47,800 nucleotides of DNA from Pseudomonadota bacterium (GTDB lineage: Bacteria > Desulfobacterota > Desulfobacteria > Desulfobacterales > RPRI01). The DNA lies in contig JAHITX010000066.1 in assembly GCA_018817425.1 (NCBI GenBank), positions 1 through 47,800 of the forward strand. The letters are read 5' to 3'. Every line of letters begins with the position of its first letter. Position 1 is the stretch's first letter. The position numbers and the translations under genes are program-made. Below the pieces are notes generated by a model. That model made no database searches. It was not told the origin of the DNA and was given only the letters and a program-made list of their open reading frames with translations. Positions 1-10,056 of this stretch are shown piece after piece.

Positions 1-140
1 GCCACTTTCAAAACGTTTCAGTTTGGTCAAGCTCAAGGCGGGCGAAAATTTCAACCACAGGAATACATTGAGTATTTCGAGGATTGAAATTTGAGCCCAA
101 CGCAGAGATCGGCCAAAATGGGGCGTTTTGAAACTGGCTC
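1..140 (+). mobile_element. MITE-like repeat, copy 1 (may start before the window)
   Basis: This 140-bp stretch is repeated in inverted orientation at 15444-15585 with only a few differences. Its ends are imperfect inverted repeats (GCCACTTTCAAAACG at the left, the complement of GCCAGTTTCAAAACG at the right). It has no reading frame of note. Terminal inverted repeats, small size and intergenic position fit a non-autonomous miniature transposable element. The left end coincides with the window edge, so two or so terminal bases may be missing. No matching transposase is seen in the window. Confidence 0.6.
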
Positions 141-286
141 TGAAATTTATATAGATAATTATTGTATGTCAATATTCAAGTATGCGATGTTCTGTAATGA
201 AATTACAAAATAATTAAAGTGACAGAAACTTTTTTTTATATTAAGAATGAAAAATTATATTTAATTTAAAATTAAGGAGCAAAAAA

Positions 287-562
287 ATGTCTCATGATCA
301 TAGCCATAATCACGATAATCACCACCATCATAGCCATGATTCATCTTCGGAATTATCTTTTGATGAAAAAATGGTAAAATTATTGGAACACTGGATTAAA
401 CATAACACCGATCACAGTGAAACATACAAGGATTGGGCTAAAAAAGTAAAAGAAAATGATATGGATAAAGTTGACCTGTTACTTAATGAAGCAGCAGATA
501 TGACTTTGAAATTAAATGTTATATTTGAAGAAGCATTAAAGGTGATAAAAGATAGTCAATAA
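287..562 (+). CDS. Small histidine-rich, probable metal-binding protein
   Basis: A 91-aa soluble protein with 13 histidines in roughly its first 22 residues, followed by a predicted all-helical domain rich in Lys and Glu. No signal peptide or membrane segment is visible. The His cluster suggests Ni, Co or Zn binding or storage; that role is inferred from composition. A good ribosome site (AAGGAG, 8 bases before ATG) supports the start. It is the only plus-strand gene in the left part of the window and converges on pbpC. The 146 bases upstream are very AT-rich and probably hold its promoter, although no clear -35/-10 pair stands out. Proteins with such a His-rich head are often linked to metal transport, but no transporter gene is adjacent here. 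Confidence 0.7.
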   Translation: MSHDHSHNHDNHHHHSHDSSSELSFDEKMVKLLEHWIKHNTDHSETYKDWAKKVKENDMDKVDLLLNEAADMTLKLNVIFEEALKVIKDSQ

Positions 563-618
563 GAGATAATCTTCTATTTCATTTTAACGACAAAGGTTAT
601 AAAATCTTATCGGCTCTT

Positions 619-2967
619 TCAAAACACCTCCACTCCAACTTGATCTATAGCTCCGCTTTGATCTACAACCAGCAGCTGGTATTGGCCGGCATGCTGGGGA
701 GCGAACTTAAATGCTTTTCCCTCTTTTTTCATGATTGAATTTTCGAACCAGTACCAAGGCCCATTGCCTCCTTGTACCTTTAAATCAAACACAGGGTAAT
801 TACTGCTTTTATCTTTTTTAATGATCATATCTTTATCGGTTATACCCTCGATTGCAATGGGTTCCTCAATAATAACATCAGATATTTGCGGGCAGCCGGG
901 GGATATGGGGGGAATCAATTTATGTCGGCGTGAGGATGTCGGCAACCAGCTCTCCAAAGCCTTTGGCCACAGCTCTACTCTTGTCCGAATCATAGGTTCA
1001 GCCACGTTGCATCCACCTGGAATGCGATATCGTCTGTCTTTGGTTAATTGCAGATTCAGTTCTATAACCGCCGGGCCTATGGTCTGCCTTGTTGATGTTA
1101 AAGTTTTAGGGGCTGTCCGGTCCAGCATCCAGGCGTTTCTTGGCTCTTTACAGTTATATTTCTTAGTATCTTGATTATATTTTGCGAGTTGACCGCCCGG
1201 CCAGCATATTTTACATCCGGTAACTGAATCCGGTCTTTTAATCCGATTTTGATGCCGGGGAAGAAGTTGAAACGCCATTTTTAATAACGGCGTTGCGGTT
1301 TGTGCTCCGTAATGCCCCGGTACCGGCGTGCCGTCGGGGCGGCCAACCCAGACGCCAACGGTATACCCCTTATCCACTCCCAAAGCCCATGCATCGCGAA
1401 ACCCATAGCTAGTGCCGGTCTTAACTGCAAAGAGTTTATCCCTGTCACGAATCTCTCTGCCCCTCTCAGGCACAAGTGTTTCATGAATGATCCAGGCAGC
1501 TCCCTTGGAGAGTAATCTTGTTTGAATGATTTTTGAATCCCTGGTAAATCTCGGTTTTATGGTTTCTCCGCCACGCCCCAGACAGGAGTAAACCATTAGA
1601 AGATCTTCCAGGCTTGCTGCAAAACCTCCCAGGGCCATGGAGAGGTTGGGACTTGCCCCTTGGGGAAGTTTTATTTTAAAGCCGCTGTTGATCATCCTGG
1701 CGTAAAAGAAACGGGGCCCAAGGTGATCGAACAGCTGGACTGCAGGCAGGTTAAGTGATTGCGACAGGGCTTTTGCAACGCTAACAGGACCGCTGAAACT
1801 ACGATTAAAATTTACAGGCTGATAATCTCCAAACAGAATCGGTATATCCATTAACATGCTCTGGGAGTGAATCAATCCCTGGTCCAAAGCCATACCATAG
1901 ATAAAAGGTTTAATTGTTGAACCTGGTGATCGTATTGCTTTAACCATATCAACATGGCCAAAGCGGGATTCATTCAAGAAATCCGCTGAACCAACGTATG
2001 CCTCAACTCCACCGGTTTGGTTATTCATTGCCAGAATTGATACGGACAGATGTGGGGGGAGATTCGCAGCATAATCCATAGCCAGTTGTTCAAAGGCAAT
2101 TTGCAGATGATAGTCTATAAGGGTACTGATCCGAATCTTTTCCGCCAGGGTTTGACTATGCAAACGCCTTGCAAGCAACGGCGCATTCATTTTGGTTTCA
2201 ATGGGCCATCCGGTCACCTGCTCCTCTTTTGCCTCTTCTATCATATCTTTGGGCCAGATATCAAAGTATCCCAATCTCTCCAGCAGCTTATCCCTTGCCT
2301 GCCGGGCTTTCGTGGGATAGCGATCCGGGCGGTAACGGCTAGGGGCCTGGGGCATAACCGCCAATAACGCTGCCTGTGCATGGGTAAGATCTTTTGCTCC
2401 GTGATCGAAATAAGCGTAGCTTGCCGCCTGAACACCTTCGAATGTACCACCAAAAGGGGCGTGATTTAAGTAGTAATTCAGTATCTCGTCTTTTTTGAAA
2501 TGCCATTCAAGCTGAAAGGCGGTAAAAATCTGCCTGAGTTTTCCTGAAATACTCTTCGGCACAGGCCGCTTTAATCGCGCCACCTGCATGGTCAGTGTTG
2601 AACCTCCCGAAATCACCTTGCCGCTTGTCAGCAACTGAAAGGATGCCCGCAACAGAGAAAATGGATTGATGCCTGGGTGATAGTAAAACCATCGATCTTC
2701 ATATCCAAGCAGTGCTTCGATATAATATGGGGAAACCTCATCCACAGTTACGGGATAACGCCAGACTCCATTTGCATCGGCAAAAGAGCGCAGGGGAGTG
2801 CCATCTTTGGCGAGGATAACACAGGTTTGTGTTTTTGGGTTTAAATTAACAGGATAAAGCTTATCTATGATAATAAACGCGGTAAAGAAAAGTACGGAAA
2901 TAAGAAGAAATAAGAAGAGAACCCCGGGGCGTTTAAACTCCGGGGCTCTAAAAAAATATCGTCTCAT
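619..2967 (-). CDS. pbpC: Penicillin-binding protein 1C (bifunctional glycosyltransferase/transpeptidase)
   Basis: A 782-aa class A PBP that polymerises and may crosslink peptidoglycan on the periplasmic face. It has one N-terminal membrane anchor (about 15-37), then a GT51 glycosyltransferase domain with catalytic Glu90 (YEDRWF) and GGSTLTMQ at 121-128. The transpeptidase domain follows, with SxxK at Ser350-Lys353 (STIK), SLN at 404-406 and KTGT at 516-519. The last 90 or so residues look like the BiPBP_C domain typical of PBP1C. Length matches the family. It lies 6 bp after the alpha-2-macroglobulin gene, the same pairing as yfhM-pbpC in Escherichia coli, where the pair is thought to repair and guard the wall after peptidase attack. 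All catalytic motifs are intact. Confidence 0.95.
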   Translation of the reverse strand: MRRYFFRAPEFKRPGVLFLFLLISVLFFTAFIIIDKLYPVNLNPKTQTCVILAKDGTPLRSFADANGVWRYPVTVDEVSPYYIEALLGYEDRWFYYHPGINPFSLLRASFQLLTSGKVISGGSTLTMQVARLKRPVPKSISGKLRQIFTAFQLEWHFKKDEILNYYLNHAPFGGTFEGVQAASYAYFDHGAKDLTHAQAALLAVMPQAPSRYRPDRYPTKARQARDKLLERLGYFDIWPKDMIEEAKEEQVTGWPIETKMNAPLLARRLHSQTLAEKIRISTLIDYHLQIAFEQLAMDYAANLPPHLSVSILAMNNQTGGVEAYVGSADFLNESRFGHVDMVKAIRSPGSTIKPFIYGMALDQGLIHSQSMLMDIPILFGDYQPVNFNRSFSGPVSVAKALSQSLNLPAVQLFDHLGPRFFYARMINSGFKIKLPQGASPNLSMALGGFAASLEDLLMVYSCLGRGGETIKPRFTRDSKIIQTRLLSKGAAWIIHETLVPERGREIRDRDKLFAVKTGTSYGFRDAWALGVDKGYTVGVWVGRPDGTPVPGHYGAQTATPLLKMAFQLLPRHQNRIKRPDSVTGCKICWPGGQLAKYNQDTKKYNCKEPRNAWMLDRTAPKTLTSTRQTIGPAVIELNLQLTKDRRYRIPGGCNVAEPMIRTRVELWPKALESWLPTSSRRHKLIPPISPGCPQISDVIIEEPIAIEGITDKDMIIKKDKSSNYPVFDLKVQGGNGPWYWFENSIMKKEGKAFKFAPQHAGQYQLLVVDQSGAIDQVGVEVF

Positions 2968-2973
2968 GATGCT

Positions 2974-5900
2974 TTATTCAAATATCTCTATCTGCCCCTG
3001 GGTGGCGCCAATGGCAAACCGATAAGGCCTGTACATATCTTCAACATAACTGCATGGCATTTTATAAACACCCGGAGTCACCGCCCTTATCAAATAAAAG
3101 AGCGTTATACTTCTATAGGTATCGATGTTTATGGCAGCCACATAACGATCATCCCGAAACTCTTCATGTATTACATATTCCGTTTTTTTAATCTCGCCAA
3201 TGGTTTTGCCGTCTATCTTGATCTCATCCAGTTTGATGGAGGCAACACCCAGATTTTGATTTTCTATTTCCACTCCGGCAGGCAGCAGATCAACTACCAA
3301 TCCGTCGGGAGTACGTTTTTTTGAGGATATGTCAAGCTGTACTACCGCCAGTTCACCGGATTTCATCTGATCAAGTATCAGCGAATTTCCATTAGTGTCA
3401 TAAAACTTTCGCGTGATAGTTATTTCATTAAATTGAGGTTCAGGAGCTTTTTCAGACTCACCCACCAGCGTCATATTCGCGTAGAGAGTATTGCTGCCGG
3501 CTTCAATTTTTTGCAGACTTTGATAGGTTTTAAGGTCAAAGAGGGTGTTAAAAGCTCTGTTTCGCTCAAGTTTTTGCTCCAACTGATCGGTAACAAGGGT
3601 TGCCCCCCAGGTATCACCACCTGATTTTTCCATTAACAAAGCGGTTCTAAATAGTGAGATTCGCTCCTGGGTGCTCAACCATTGTCTCTCTTTCACAGCA
3701 TTGGTCAAATCCAAAAGCAGGTTTCCGCTGCCTTCAAAACCGTGGGCCAGCACAAGCTCGGTGATTCGGGCCAGGTCACGCACATTGGAACCATATTCAC
3801 CATAGTAACTGTATTTGGGACGTTCGCGCTCTTTCATTGCCAGATTAAAACATGTATCGGCATTTTTAGCGTCACCGGCCAATTTAAAAGATGCGGCCAT
3901 ATATTGCCAGCTTAATCCATCATCATTGGTTTTGCCTTCATACTGTTCAGCTAAACGCCTCAAATCGCTTAACCCTACCAGACCGGCTTTTGCCAGCACG
4001 TATCCTGCATAGCTCCTGAAGGCAAATTCATAGTGATCGATATTTTCGCTCCAGCGATTGTGATTTTTCGGAAAATCGCCGTGCAGATATTTTCTTAATC
4101 TTACATTTGTATTTTGCAATGAATCCGCACTTACGGAAGCACCCGCCCTTTTGGCGTCGTTTAAAAATTCTGCGGCATAAACAGTAAGCCACTTTTCCTC
4201 AGGACTATCAGATGACCACAGACCAAAACCGCCATTGCTTTTTTGACGATCCAGAACAAGGCGAACGGCAGCTTCAATCTGTATCGCGCGGAATTGTTCA
4301 TCATAGTCACGATTAAACTGATTTTTTACCTGTTTGCTCAAACCCATCTCACTGATTGCTTCAGGTGTAGCCAACACCCACGGATAACCGGAGCTTGTGG
4401 ATTGTTCGAGGCATCCATAGGGATAGTGAAGAAGATATGTGAAATGGCTGGCTAAGTCTATGGGTGGTTTGTTTGATAAGGTCATTTGAAAACCAACTGT
4501 TTCAGGCACCAGGTCATCGGTCGGTAATTCCGGTTTCCAGTTTGAATTTGGTGCAATCACAGCAAAGGATGTGCGGGTAATCGAAGGATAGGGTGAACGC
4601 ACACCCAAACGCCAGGTGCGGTTAATCTCTATCTCTTTATCCTCATTATAGAGGTGAAGTTTCATCTCACCCTGGCCGGAATTTGCGATTGCTTCTATGG
4701 GGAAACGCAGTGTGATTTTTTCATTATCATTTAACGAGATGGACTTTTTCTCCGAGAGCTGCCTCAGGGAACCATCAATATCCATCTCCAAGGATAACTG
4801 CTGGAGTGTACCGCTCATATTGCGCAAATCCAAGGCAATTATGGATTTATCGCCTAATGCCAAAAATCTCGGCATTGACAGCTGGGTGACGATCTTGTCT
4901 GCTACCTTTGTATCCGCGTCCGTCTTGCCAAACTGCTCATCCGCAAAGGCCATAACCATCCAGCGAAGTTTCCCGTTGAAATTGGGGACGTCAAAACCCG
5001 CCTCAACTTCTCCATTTTCATCTACTGGCAGCGGTTCGGAGAAAAACGAAACCATAAGTACTTCGGATTTTGGTTTGTCGCCTCCTCTGGCAATGTCAGC
5101 ATCAGACTCTGCAAAACCCCCTCCAAAACGCTGAAGTACGGTTTTAGGTCCAAGATTATCGATCACCTGCCCATAGTTGTCGTAGAGGTCTATGTTATAA
5201 CGGCGGGAGCCGAAAAAATATGAGCCTGCATCAGGGGTTTTAAAACGGGTAATATTGAGGATACCCACGTCTACCAATGAAACAACTACTCTTGTGTTGG
5301 CAGGCAGGGGATAATCGGAAGTAACCTTTATTTTTGCGTTGACTCTTTTGCTTGGTTCCACCTGCTCGGGAGCGGTTATTTCAACATTCAATAATGCGTT
5401 ATCACGTTTTAAAGGTAAATGTACCATGCCAAAAGACCGGGTGGGTACGGGAGTTTTATCCATATCACCCGGACGAATCACCATAACCGATGCATAAAGA
5501 TCATGCCGGTCCCAGGATTTATCTGTCCGGATATCAACATCAGTCCCTTCGGATTTCACAGGCATGTATTTTGTGAGCAAAACCCCTTCAGAGCTTTCAA
5601 CTGTAATCAAAGCCAAACCATCCTGTGGCGGATTGATACGAAGTTTGGCAAGATCACCCGGCTTGTAACCGGCATTCTCGAATCCCAAACTAATCTGGTC
5701 CGGTTTCTGTGCATTGCTATTGCCGGAATTATTCCACCAGGACCAGGCGGTTTGAAAATGGTAACTGGTCAGAGAATCACCATCGCTAACTTCAATTCTA
5801 TAACTACCCCAGCTTATGGGCAAACTAACTATGGCGGTTTCGGTTTTGTTTATATTCACAGTTTTTGAAAATACTACAACCGGGGTTTCATCCCAGGCCC

Positions 5901-7827
5901 AGTGCCAACCCCGACCGCTGTTCTGGCGCCAATACCAGTTACGATCCTGGCGAATCAGGGATACCTGCAAAGATTTATTTTTTATCCATTTCCCATCTCT
6001 GTTAACACATCCCACTTTGATTTCAACTGTGCTGTTGGCATCAGGTTTTTCTTTAAACTGGGGCTCTATCCCGATAAAGTGATCGCCGCTTAACATGGTC
6101 AATGAGCTGTGCCTTGTAACAGGGCGCCCTCCGGTTTCGTAAACACTGGCATTAATATTTAAGCTCACAGGAGATTTCATTGCCGACCATTTGTTTTCCA
6201 TGGTAAGCAAACCGGTTCCGTCATCTGCCAGGTTTATCTCAGTAAATTTTTGGCGTTCATATCCAATCTTTTCACTGGTATCACCAAAAGAAAATGTTTT
6301 CAGATCTTCAAAGGGATGTATGTCAATCCCAGCAACCACAAAACCGTCGGCCTTGTTACCGGATGCGGGAGCACCATAAAGATAACGTGAACTGATCGGC
6401 ACTTCAACCAGTTCCTTTTTTGCTATGATTCGCTTTTTATTCACATCTCCGTCAAACAGCTCAAGATCGAGACGTTCCGGCAAAAATTCCTCAACCTTGA
6501 AGTAGTAACTTACCGTGTTTGTGGCCCCAAAGGAGAGTTTCAGATGATAGGTTCCTGTCTGGCTGGTGTCATCTGTTTGATACTCAAAGGTGTAAAAACC
6601 CTGTTTGGTTGGTTGGATTTGATCCGATGAGACTTTGTCGCCGTTTGGTTTATACAGGGTGTAAGCAAGGGGCATTGATGGCGGGAGTTTGCCATCGTAG
6701 TTGCGAACCAGCATTTTTACCTCAATTTTTTCCGAAGGCCTGTAAAGGTTTCGCGGCCCCCATGGGTAGATCTGGTATTCGCTATGTGTGGTAACAACGT
6801 TTTTCAGGCCAGAAAGATCAAGAGCGTCGCGTTTTAACGGCAATACGGAAATTTGATCTTCTTTAGCGGCAATAATATAATGCTGATCAGATGTTATATG
6901 AAAACTGGCCCTGCCGTTTTCATCGGTATTTCCAGTTTCGATAACCGTACCGTCTAAATTGGTGACTTCGATTTTAACGTTTGCAATGGGTTTACCGCTT
7001 GTAATATCCTGGGCGTAAACATCAAAGCTTTTATCATAGAGACGAAGATGCAAACCAATATTGGTCTGCATAAAATACGAGTATTCAAAGTTGCCGTCAT
7101 AGATTCCTGGTTTGTTCATTACAGCAACATAAAGACCGGGCGCTTTTAAGCTGTCGATACCCTCTAAATCAATATTGTATTCCGTTCGCTGATTTTTTCT
7201 CGGTTTTAATTCAAAACGGCCGGAATGGATCAGCTTCCCGTACTGGTTGACGCGGTTAACCGTGTGGTACCAGTTGCTTCCGTTTCGGCCCATATTATGG
7301 ATTAACCCAGGGATTTTGGAATTGTCCACAGCAAAAAAATCGATATTTACCTCGTCAATGTTTAAAGTGGTGACAGGTAATCTTTTGGGGCTTGAACTGC
7401 TTAAAATATGACCGCCTGATGTAAAGTTGACCGAGGGAGTCAGGCTAAGGGTTTTGAGATTTTTACTTTCGGAATGATTTAGTTTTTGACCGTTCAAGTC
7501 CCGGATCTCACTGGAAACATGAACGCTATAGTCTGTTTGAGGTGCAACAAAAGGAAATATCAGTTTGGTGCGATCCTCACTGATTATCCAATGATCGGAT
7601 TCACCACCTTCAAGTGTCACATATTGGTCTTTCAGGCGATCCTTTGACAAAGGGGCAGTAAAACTTATGGTAATTGCGGGAGCGTTTTCATACACACTCT
7701 CTTTAATGGAAGCAACTCCAAAATTAGCACCTTTGTAATCAGCCTTTGCTTTTTGTTCATCAAAAGCAAAGGCCGAATTAAAGATAAACAGCAAACTGAT
7801 GATCAAGCCTATTGTCTTCCGAATCAT
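2974..7827 (-). CDS. Bacterial alpha-2-macroglobulin, thioester type
   Basis: A 1617-aa secreted protein starting with a clear Sec signal peptide (cleavage near residue 21, NSAFA). It is built of MG/A2M beta-domains in the N-terminal two thirds and an alpha-helical thioester domain. The thioester motif CLEQ is present at 1139-1142, so the protein should trap attacking proteases covalently, as ECAM/YfhM does. No lipobox Cys follows the signal sequence, so unlike the E. coli protein it is probably soluble or held by other contacts. It is co-transcribed with pbpC (6 bp gap). A strong ribosome site (AAAGGAG) lies 11-12 bases before the ATG. Size and domain order fit the family; nothing is broken. 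Confidence 0.93.
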   Translation of the reverse strand: MIRKTIGLIISLLFIFNSAFAFDEQKAKADYKGANFGVASIKESVYENAPAITISFTAPLSKDRLKDQYVTLEGGESDHWIISEDRTKLIFPFVAPQTDYSVHVSSEIRDLNGQKLNHSESKNLKTLSLTPSVNFTSGGHILSSSSPKRLPVTTLNIDEVNIDFFAVDNSKIPGLIHNMGRNGSNWYHTVNRVNQYGKLIHSGRFELKPRKNQRTEYNIDLEGIDSLKAPGLYVAVMNKPGIYDGNFEYSYFMQTNIGLHLRLYDKSFDVYAQDITSGKPIANVKIEVTNLDGTVIETGNTDENGRASFHITSDQHYIIAAKEDQISVLPLKRDALDLSGLKNVVTTHSEYQIYPWGPRNLYRPSEKIEVKMLVRNYDGKLPPSMPLAYTLYKPNGDKVSSDQIQPTKQGFYTFEYQTDDTSQTGTYHLKLSFGATNTVSYYFKVEEFLPERLDLELFDGDVNKKRIIAKKELVEVPISSRYLYGAPASGNKADGFVVAGIDIHPFEDLKTFSFGDTSEKIGYERQKFTEINLADDGTGLLTMENKWSAMKSPVSLNINASVYETGGRPVTRHSSLTMLSGDHFIGIEPQFKEKPDANSTVEIKVGCVNRDGKWIKNKSLQVSLIRQDRNWYWRQNSGRGWHWAWDETPVVVFSKTVNINKTETAIVSLPISWGSYRIEVSDGDSLTSYHFQTAWSWWNNSGNSNAQKPDQISLGFENAGYKPGDLAKLRINPPQDGLALITVESSEGVLLTKYMPVKSEGTDVDIRTDKSWDRHDLYASVMVIRPGDMDKTPVPTRSFGMVHLPLKRDNALLNVEITAPEQVEPSKRVNAKIKVTSDYPLPANTRVVVSLVDVGILNITRFKTPDAGSYFFGSRRYNIDLYDNYGQVIDNLGPKTVLQRFGGGFAESDADIARGGDKPKSEVLMVSFFSEPLPVDENGEVEAGFDVPNFNGKLRWMVMAFADEQFGKTDADTKVADKIVTQLSMPRFLALGDKSIIALDLRNMSGTLQQLSLEMDIDGSLRQLSEKKSISLNDNEKITLRFPIEAIANSGQGEMKLHLYNEDKEIEINRTWRLGVRSPYPSITRTSFAVIAPNSNWKPELPTDDLVPETVGFQMTLSNKPPIDLASHFTYLLHYPYGCLEQSTSSGYPWVLATPEAISEMGLSKQVKNQFNRDYDEQFRAIQIEAAVRLVLDRQKSNGGFGLWSSDSPEEKWLTVYAAEFLNDAKRAGASVSADSLQNTNVRLRKYLHGDFPKNHNRWSENIDHYEFAFRSYAGYVLAKAGLVGLSDLRRLAEQYEGKTNDDGLSWQYMAASFKLAGDAKNADTCFNLAMKERERPKYSYYGEYGSNVRDLARITELVLAHGFEGSGNLLLDLTNAVKERQWLSTQERISLFRTALLMEKSGGDTWGATLVTDQLEQKLERNRAFNTLFDLKTYQSLQKIEAGSNTLYANMTLVGESEKAPEPQFNEITITRKFYDTNGNSLILDQMKSGELAVVQLDISSKKRTPDGLVVDLLPAGVEIENQNLGVASIKLDEIKIDGKTIGEIKKTEYVIHEEFRDDRYVAAINIDTYRSITLFYLIRAVTPGVYKMPCSYVEDMYRPYRFAIGATQGQIEIFE

Positions 7828-7940
7828 TTTAGAATCATCTCCTTTATTTTGGTGAAATCATCTATCTTTCGCTATCCAGGAAAAAGGACCTTTTCTATAT
7901 TTTATAAAGAACGGTTAATGTGCTGACTTACAGTAAAAAT

Positions 7941-8504
7941 CTATACTTTAAAAAGCCTCCAGAAGTGAATAAAATAATCTAAGCCCGACCAAACAGTCAT
8001 AACAAGCGCTCCCCAAAGAAAGACCATTCCGATTGCGTGAAGATTTATCCCAAGAAACGGGTAGTGCATTAAAAGAGGAATAATTGCTGCAATCTGAAAG
8101 CCGGTTTTATATTTTCCCAGGTTTGAGGCAGCTACATCCTGACCGTTTTCGGCAATAATACTTCTTAGTCCTGTAACCGCAAGTTCGCGCCCGATGATAA
8201 TACAAACAACCCAGGCAGGTATCCAGCCTAAAGAAGTCATCATAATACAGGAGCATGAGACTAGCAGCTTATCTGCAAGGGGGTCCATGAATTTACCTAT
8301 ATTTGAAACAAGTCCCCAACGTCTTGCCAGATAGCCGTCTAAATAGTCGGTAATAGCTGCGGCACTGAATATCAATGCCGCAGTTAAAGTACAATATTTG
8401 TTTGGAAAAAACAAAAATATGACAATAGCAGGAATTGCAGCCATTCTATATATTGTCAAGCTGTTTGGATGCTTCAATATATATAAAAGTCTGCTGTTCG
8501 TCAT
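7941..8504 (-). CDS. pgsA: CDP-diacylglycerol--glycerol-3-phosphate 3-phosphatidyltransferase
   Basis: A 187-aa membrane enzyme making phosphatidylglycerol phosphate, the committed step to acidic phospholipids. The CDP-alcohol phosphotransferase signature is complete: Asp53, Asp56-Gly57, Ala60-Arg61, Gly70, Asp74 and Asp78 with family-perfect spacing. About five hydrophobic helices are visible. Length is typical of PgsA. It sits 17 bp after the transaldolase gene in the same direction, and about 110 bp separate its end from the alpha-2-macroglobulin gene. CDP-alcohol transferases differ in acceptor; the glycerol-3-phosphate assignment rests on overall resemblance to PgsA. Confidence 0.93.
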   Translation of the reverse strand: MTNSRLLYILKHPNSLTIYRMAAIPAIVIFLFFPNKYCTLTAALIFSAAAITDYLDGYLARRWGLVSNIGKFMDPLADKLLVSCSCIMMTSLGWIPAWVVCIIIGRELAVTGLRSIIAENGQDVAASNLGKYKTGFQIAAIIPLLMHYPFLGINLHAIGMVFLWGALVMTVWSGLDYFIHFWRLFKV

Positions 8505-8521
8505 GCTATTATCCTAAAGTA

Positions 8522-9175
8522 TTATTTTTTTGTTTTTTTCGATTTCTTCCAGTCGTCCAGAAAAGCCTTTATACCCTTATCTGTAAGGGGATGGGAAGCA
8601 AGCTTTGCCAGAACGTTAAAAGGAATAGTAGCAATGTCAGCCCCAAGCAAAGCGGATTCAAGAACATGAAGCGGATCACGAACACTTGCCACAATAATTT
8701 CCGTTTCATAGGCATAGTTATCGTATATATCTACAATCTGTTCTACCAAAAGAAGACCGTCATGTGAAATATCATCAAGGCGGCCTACAAAAGGACTCAC
8801 ATAAGTCGCACCGGCTTTTGCAGCCATTAGAGCCTGGAGAGGTGAAAATATCAAAGTAACGTTTGTTTTTATCCCTTTGTCCGTAAGCGTCCTTGTAGCC
8901 TTAAGGCCGTCAACCGTCATCGGAATCTTTACAACCACATTGGTATGAATTAAAGATAGCTCTTTAGCTTCTTTTACCATTCCTTTTGCATCAAGGCTTA
9001 TAACCTCAGCACTTATCGGCCCGTCAATGATCTTGCAGATATCTTTTATAACATCTTCTAAAACACGTCCCTCTTTGGCAATGAGAGACGGATTGGTTGT
9101 AACTCCATCAACCATACCCATACTGTTTGCTTCTTTTATTTCATTAATATTAGCCGTATCAATGAAAAATTTCAT
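8522..9175 (-). CDS. tal: Transaldolase, small MipB/TalC type
   Basis: A 217-aa TIM-barrel enzyme of the short transaldolase/fructose-6-phosphate aldolase family, acting in the non-oxidative pentose phosphate pathway. The N-terminus [10 protein letters not shown] is family-typical, and Lys83 in VVKIPMT is the Schiff-base lysine. Transaldolase versus F6P aldolase activity cannot be settled by eye; short transaldolases are the usual form in deltaproteobacteria. The start is fixed by a strong AAGGAGGG ribosome site 6-7 bases upstream. The last residues are a Lys-rich tail. It is followed after 17 bp by pgsA. Confidence 0.93.
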   Translation of the reverse strand: MKFFIDTANINEIKEANSMGMVDGVTTNPSLIAKEGRVLEDVIKDICKIIDGPISAEVISLDAKGMVKEAKELSLIHTNVVVKIPMTVDGLKATRTLTDKGIKTNVTLIFSPLQALMAAKAGATYVSPFVGRLDDISHDGLLLVEQIVDIYDNYAYETEIIVASVRDPLHVLESALLGADIATIPFNVLAKLASHPLTDKGIKAFLDDWKKSKKTKK

Positions 9176-9234
9176 AATAAACCCTCCTTATGCAACGCTT
9201 TTTTTATAATACCAAAGAAACCGTGTTTACTCTA

Positions 9235-9510
9235 TCAGCTTTTATTTGAATTTTGCTTAATAAATTTATCTCTGCACTCAGTACTGCAAAAGTACATTTC
9301 CTGGCCACCATAATTTAAAAATATACCTTCTTTTTTAGGAAAATATACTTCACATACCGGGTCTTTTATCATTAAGTTATCTGATAGCTTATCAGCTGCA
9401 TCAGATTTACTGTCAGTTTTACTGTCTGAAGATGCAGAAGGAGTCATCAAATACTTCAACATCTTATAGCCGCAAAAAAACAGTAAAATATATATTATTA
9501 ATTTACTCAT
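9235..9510 (-). CDS. PP0621-like membrane-anchored small protein with YHS/TRASH-type cysteines
   Basis: A 91-aa protein with an N-terminal membrane helix (about 2-18) and a C-terminal segment with DPVCEVYFP and MYFCSTECRDKF. The three cysteines and the DPVC start resemble the YHS/TRASH-like metal-binding fold found in PP0621-family proteins. The topology suggests a metal-binding or sensing head next to the membrane; its side is uncertain. It lies 25 bp after folK in the same direction. Function is unknown in the family; the call is from motif and length only. Confidence 0.7.
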   Translation of the reverse strand: MSKLIIYILLFFCGYKMLKYLMTPSASSDSKTDSKSDAADKLSDNLMIKDPVCEVYFPKKEGIFLNYGGQEMYFCSTECRDKFIKQNSNKS

Positions 9511-9535
9511 ATATTTAACCAGTCAGATAAACAAA

Positions 9536-10030
9536 TTACAATTTAATAATCTTCTGCTCACTATCATCAAGATTGTCGAGCAGATGTTTAATATCTTTTT
9601 TAAAAACAGGATGAATAATGGATGAATCTATATCGCAAAGAGGTTTTAAAACAAACAGCCTGTTATGCATCCTGGGATGCGGTATTGTAATGTCCGGCAA
9701 ATTAAAAACCAAATCATCATACAATATAATATCAAGATCAAGAATACGCGGACCAAAGCGCACTTTGTCTTTTCCACGCCCTGCTTTTTGCTGAACAGAA
9801 AGCATCTTTTTTAAAAGGTCAGAAGGCTTAAGATCAGTTTCAATTTTTACTACTGCATTTATAAACCAGTCCTGATCCTTATAATCAACAGGAGAAGTTT
9901 TATAAAAATGTGACCATGCGGAAATAGTGACATATCCCGAATCAGCCAGCGCTTCTACACCTTGTTTACAATTTAAAAGCTTGTCTCCGATGTTGGACCC
10001 TACAGAAATATACGCAGTATGTTTTTTCAC
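9536..10030 (-). CDS. folK: 2-amino-4-hydroxy-6-hydroxymethyldihydropteridine diphosphokinase
   Basis: A 164-aa HPPK that transfers pyrophosphate from ATP to hydroxymethyl-dihydropterin in folate synthesis. The N-terminal SVGSNIGDK, the central FGPRILDLDIILY and IPHPRM with a following NRLFVLKPL are the diagnostic blocks, including the two Asp residues that bind Mg. Length is normal. It follows dapL by 26 bp on the minus strand and is probably co-transcribed with it; a link between lysine and folate synthesis is not implied. Confidence 0.95.
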   Translation of the reverse strand: MKKHTAYISVGSNIGDKLLNCKQGVEALADSGYVTISAWSHFYKTSPVDYKDQDWFINAVVKIETDLKPSDLLKKMLSVQQKAGRGKDKVRFGPRILDLDIILYDDLVFNLPDITIPHPRMHNRLFVLKPLCDIDSSIIHPVFKKDIKHLLDNLDDSEQKIIKL

Positions 10031-10056
10031 ATTAATAATACCGGCTAACCTGCGAA

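Noticed and set aside
4697-5134. Long plus-strand frame inside the alpha-2-macroglobulin gene
   Set aside because: Antisense shadow of a strongly supported coding gene, as are other long frames opposite pbpC, hslU, coaBC and nfeD.
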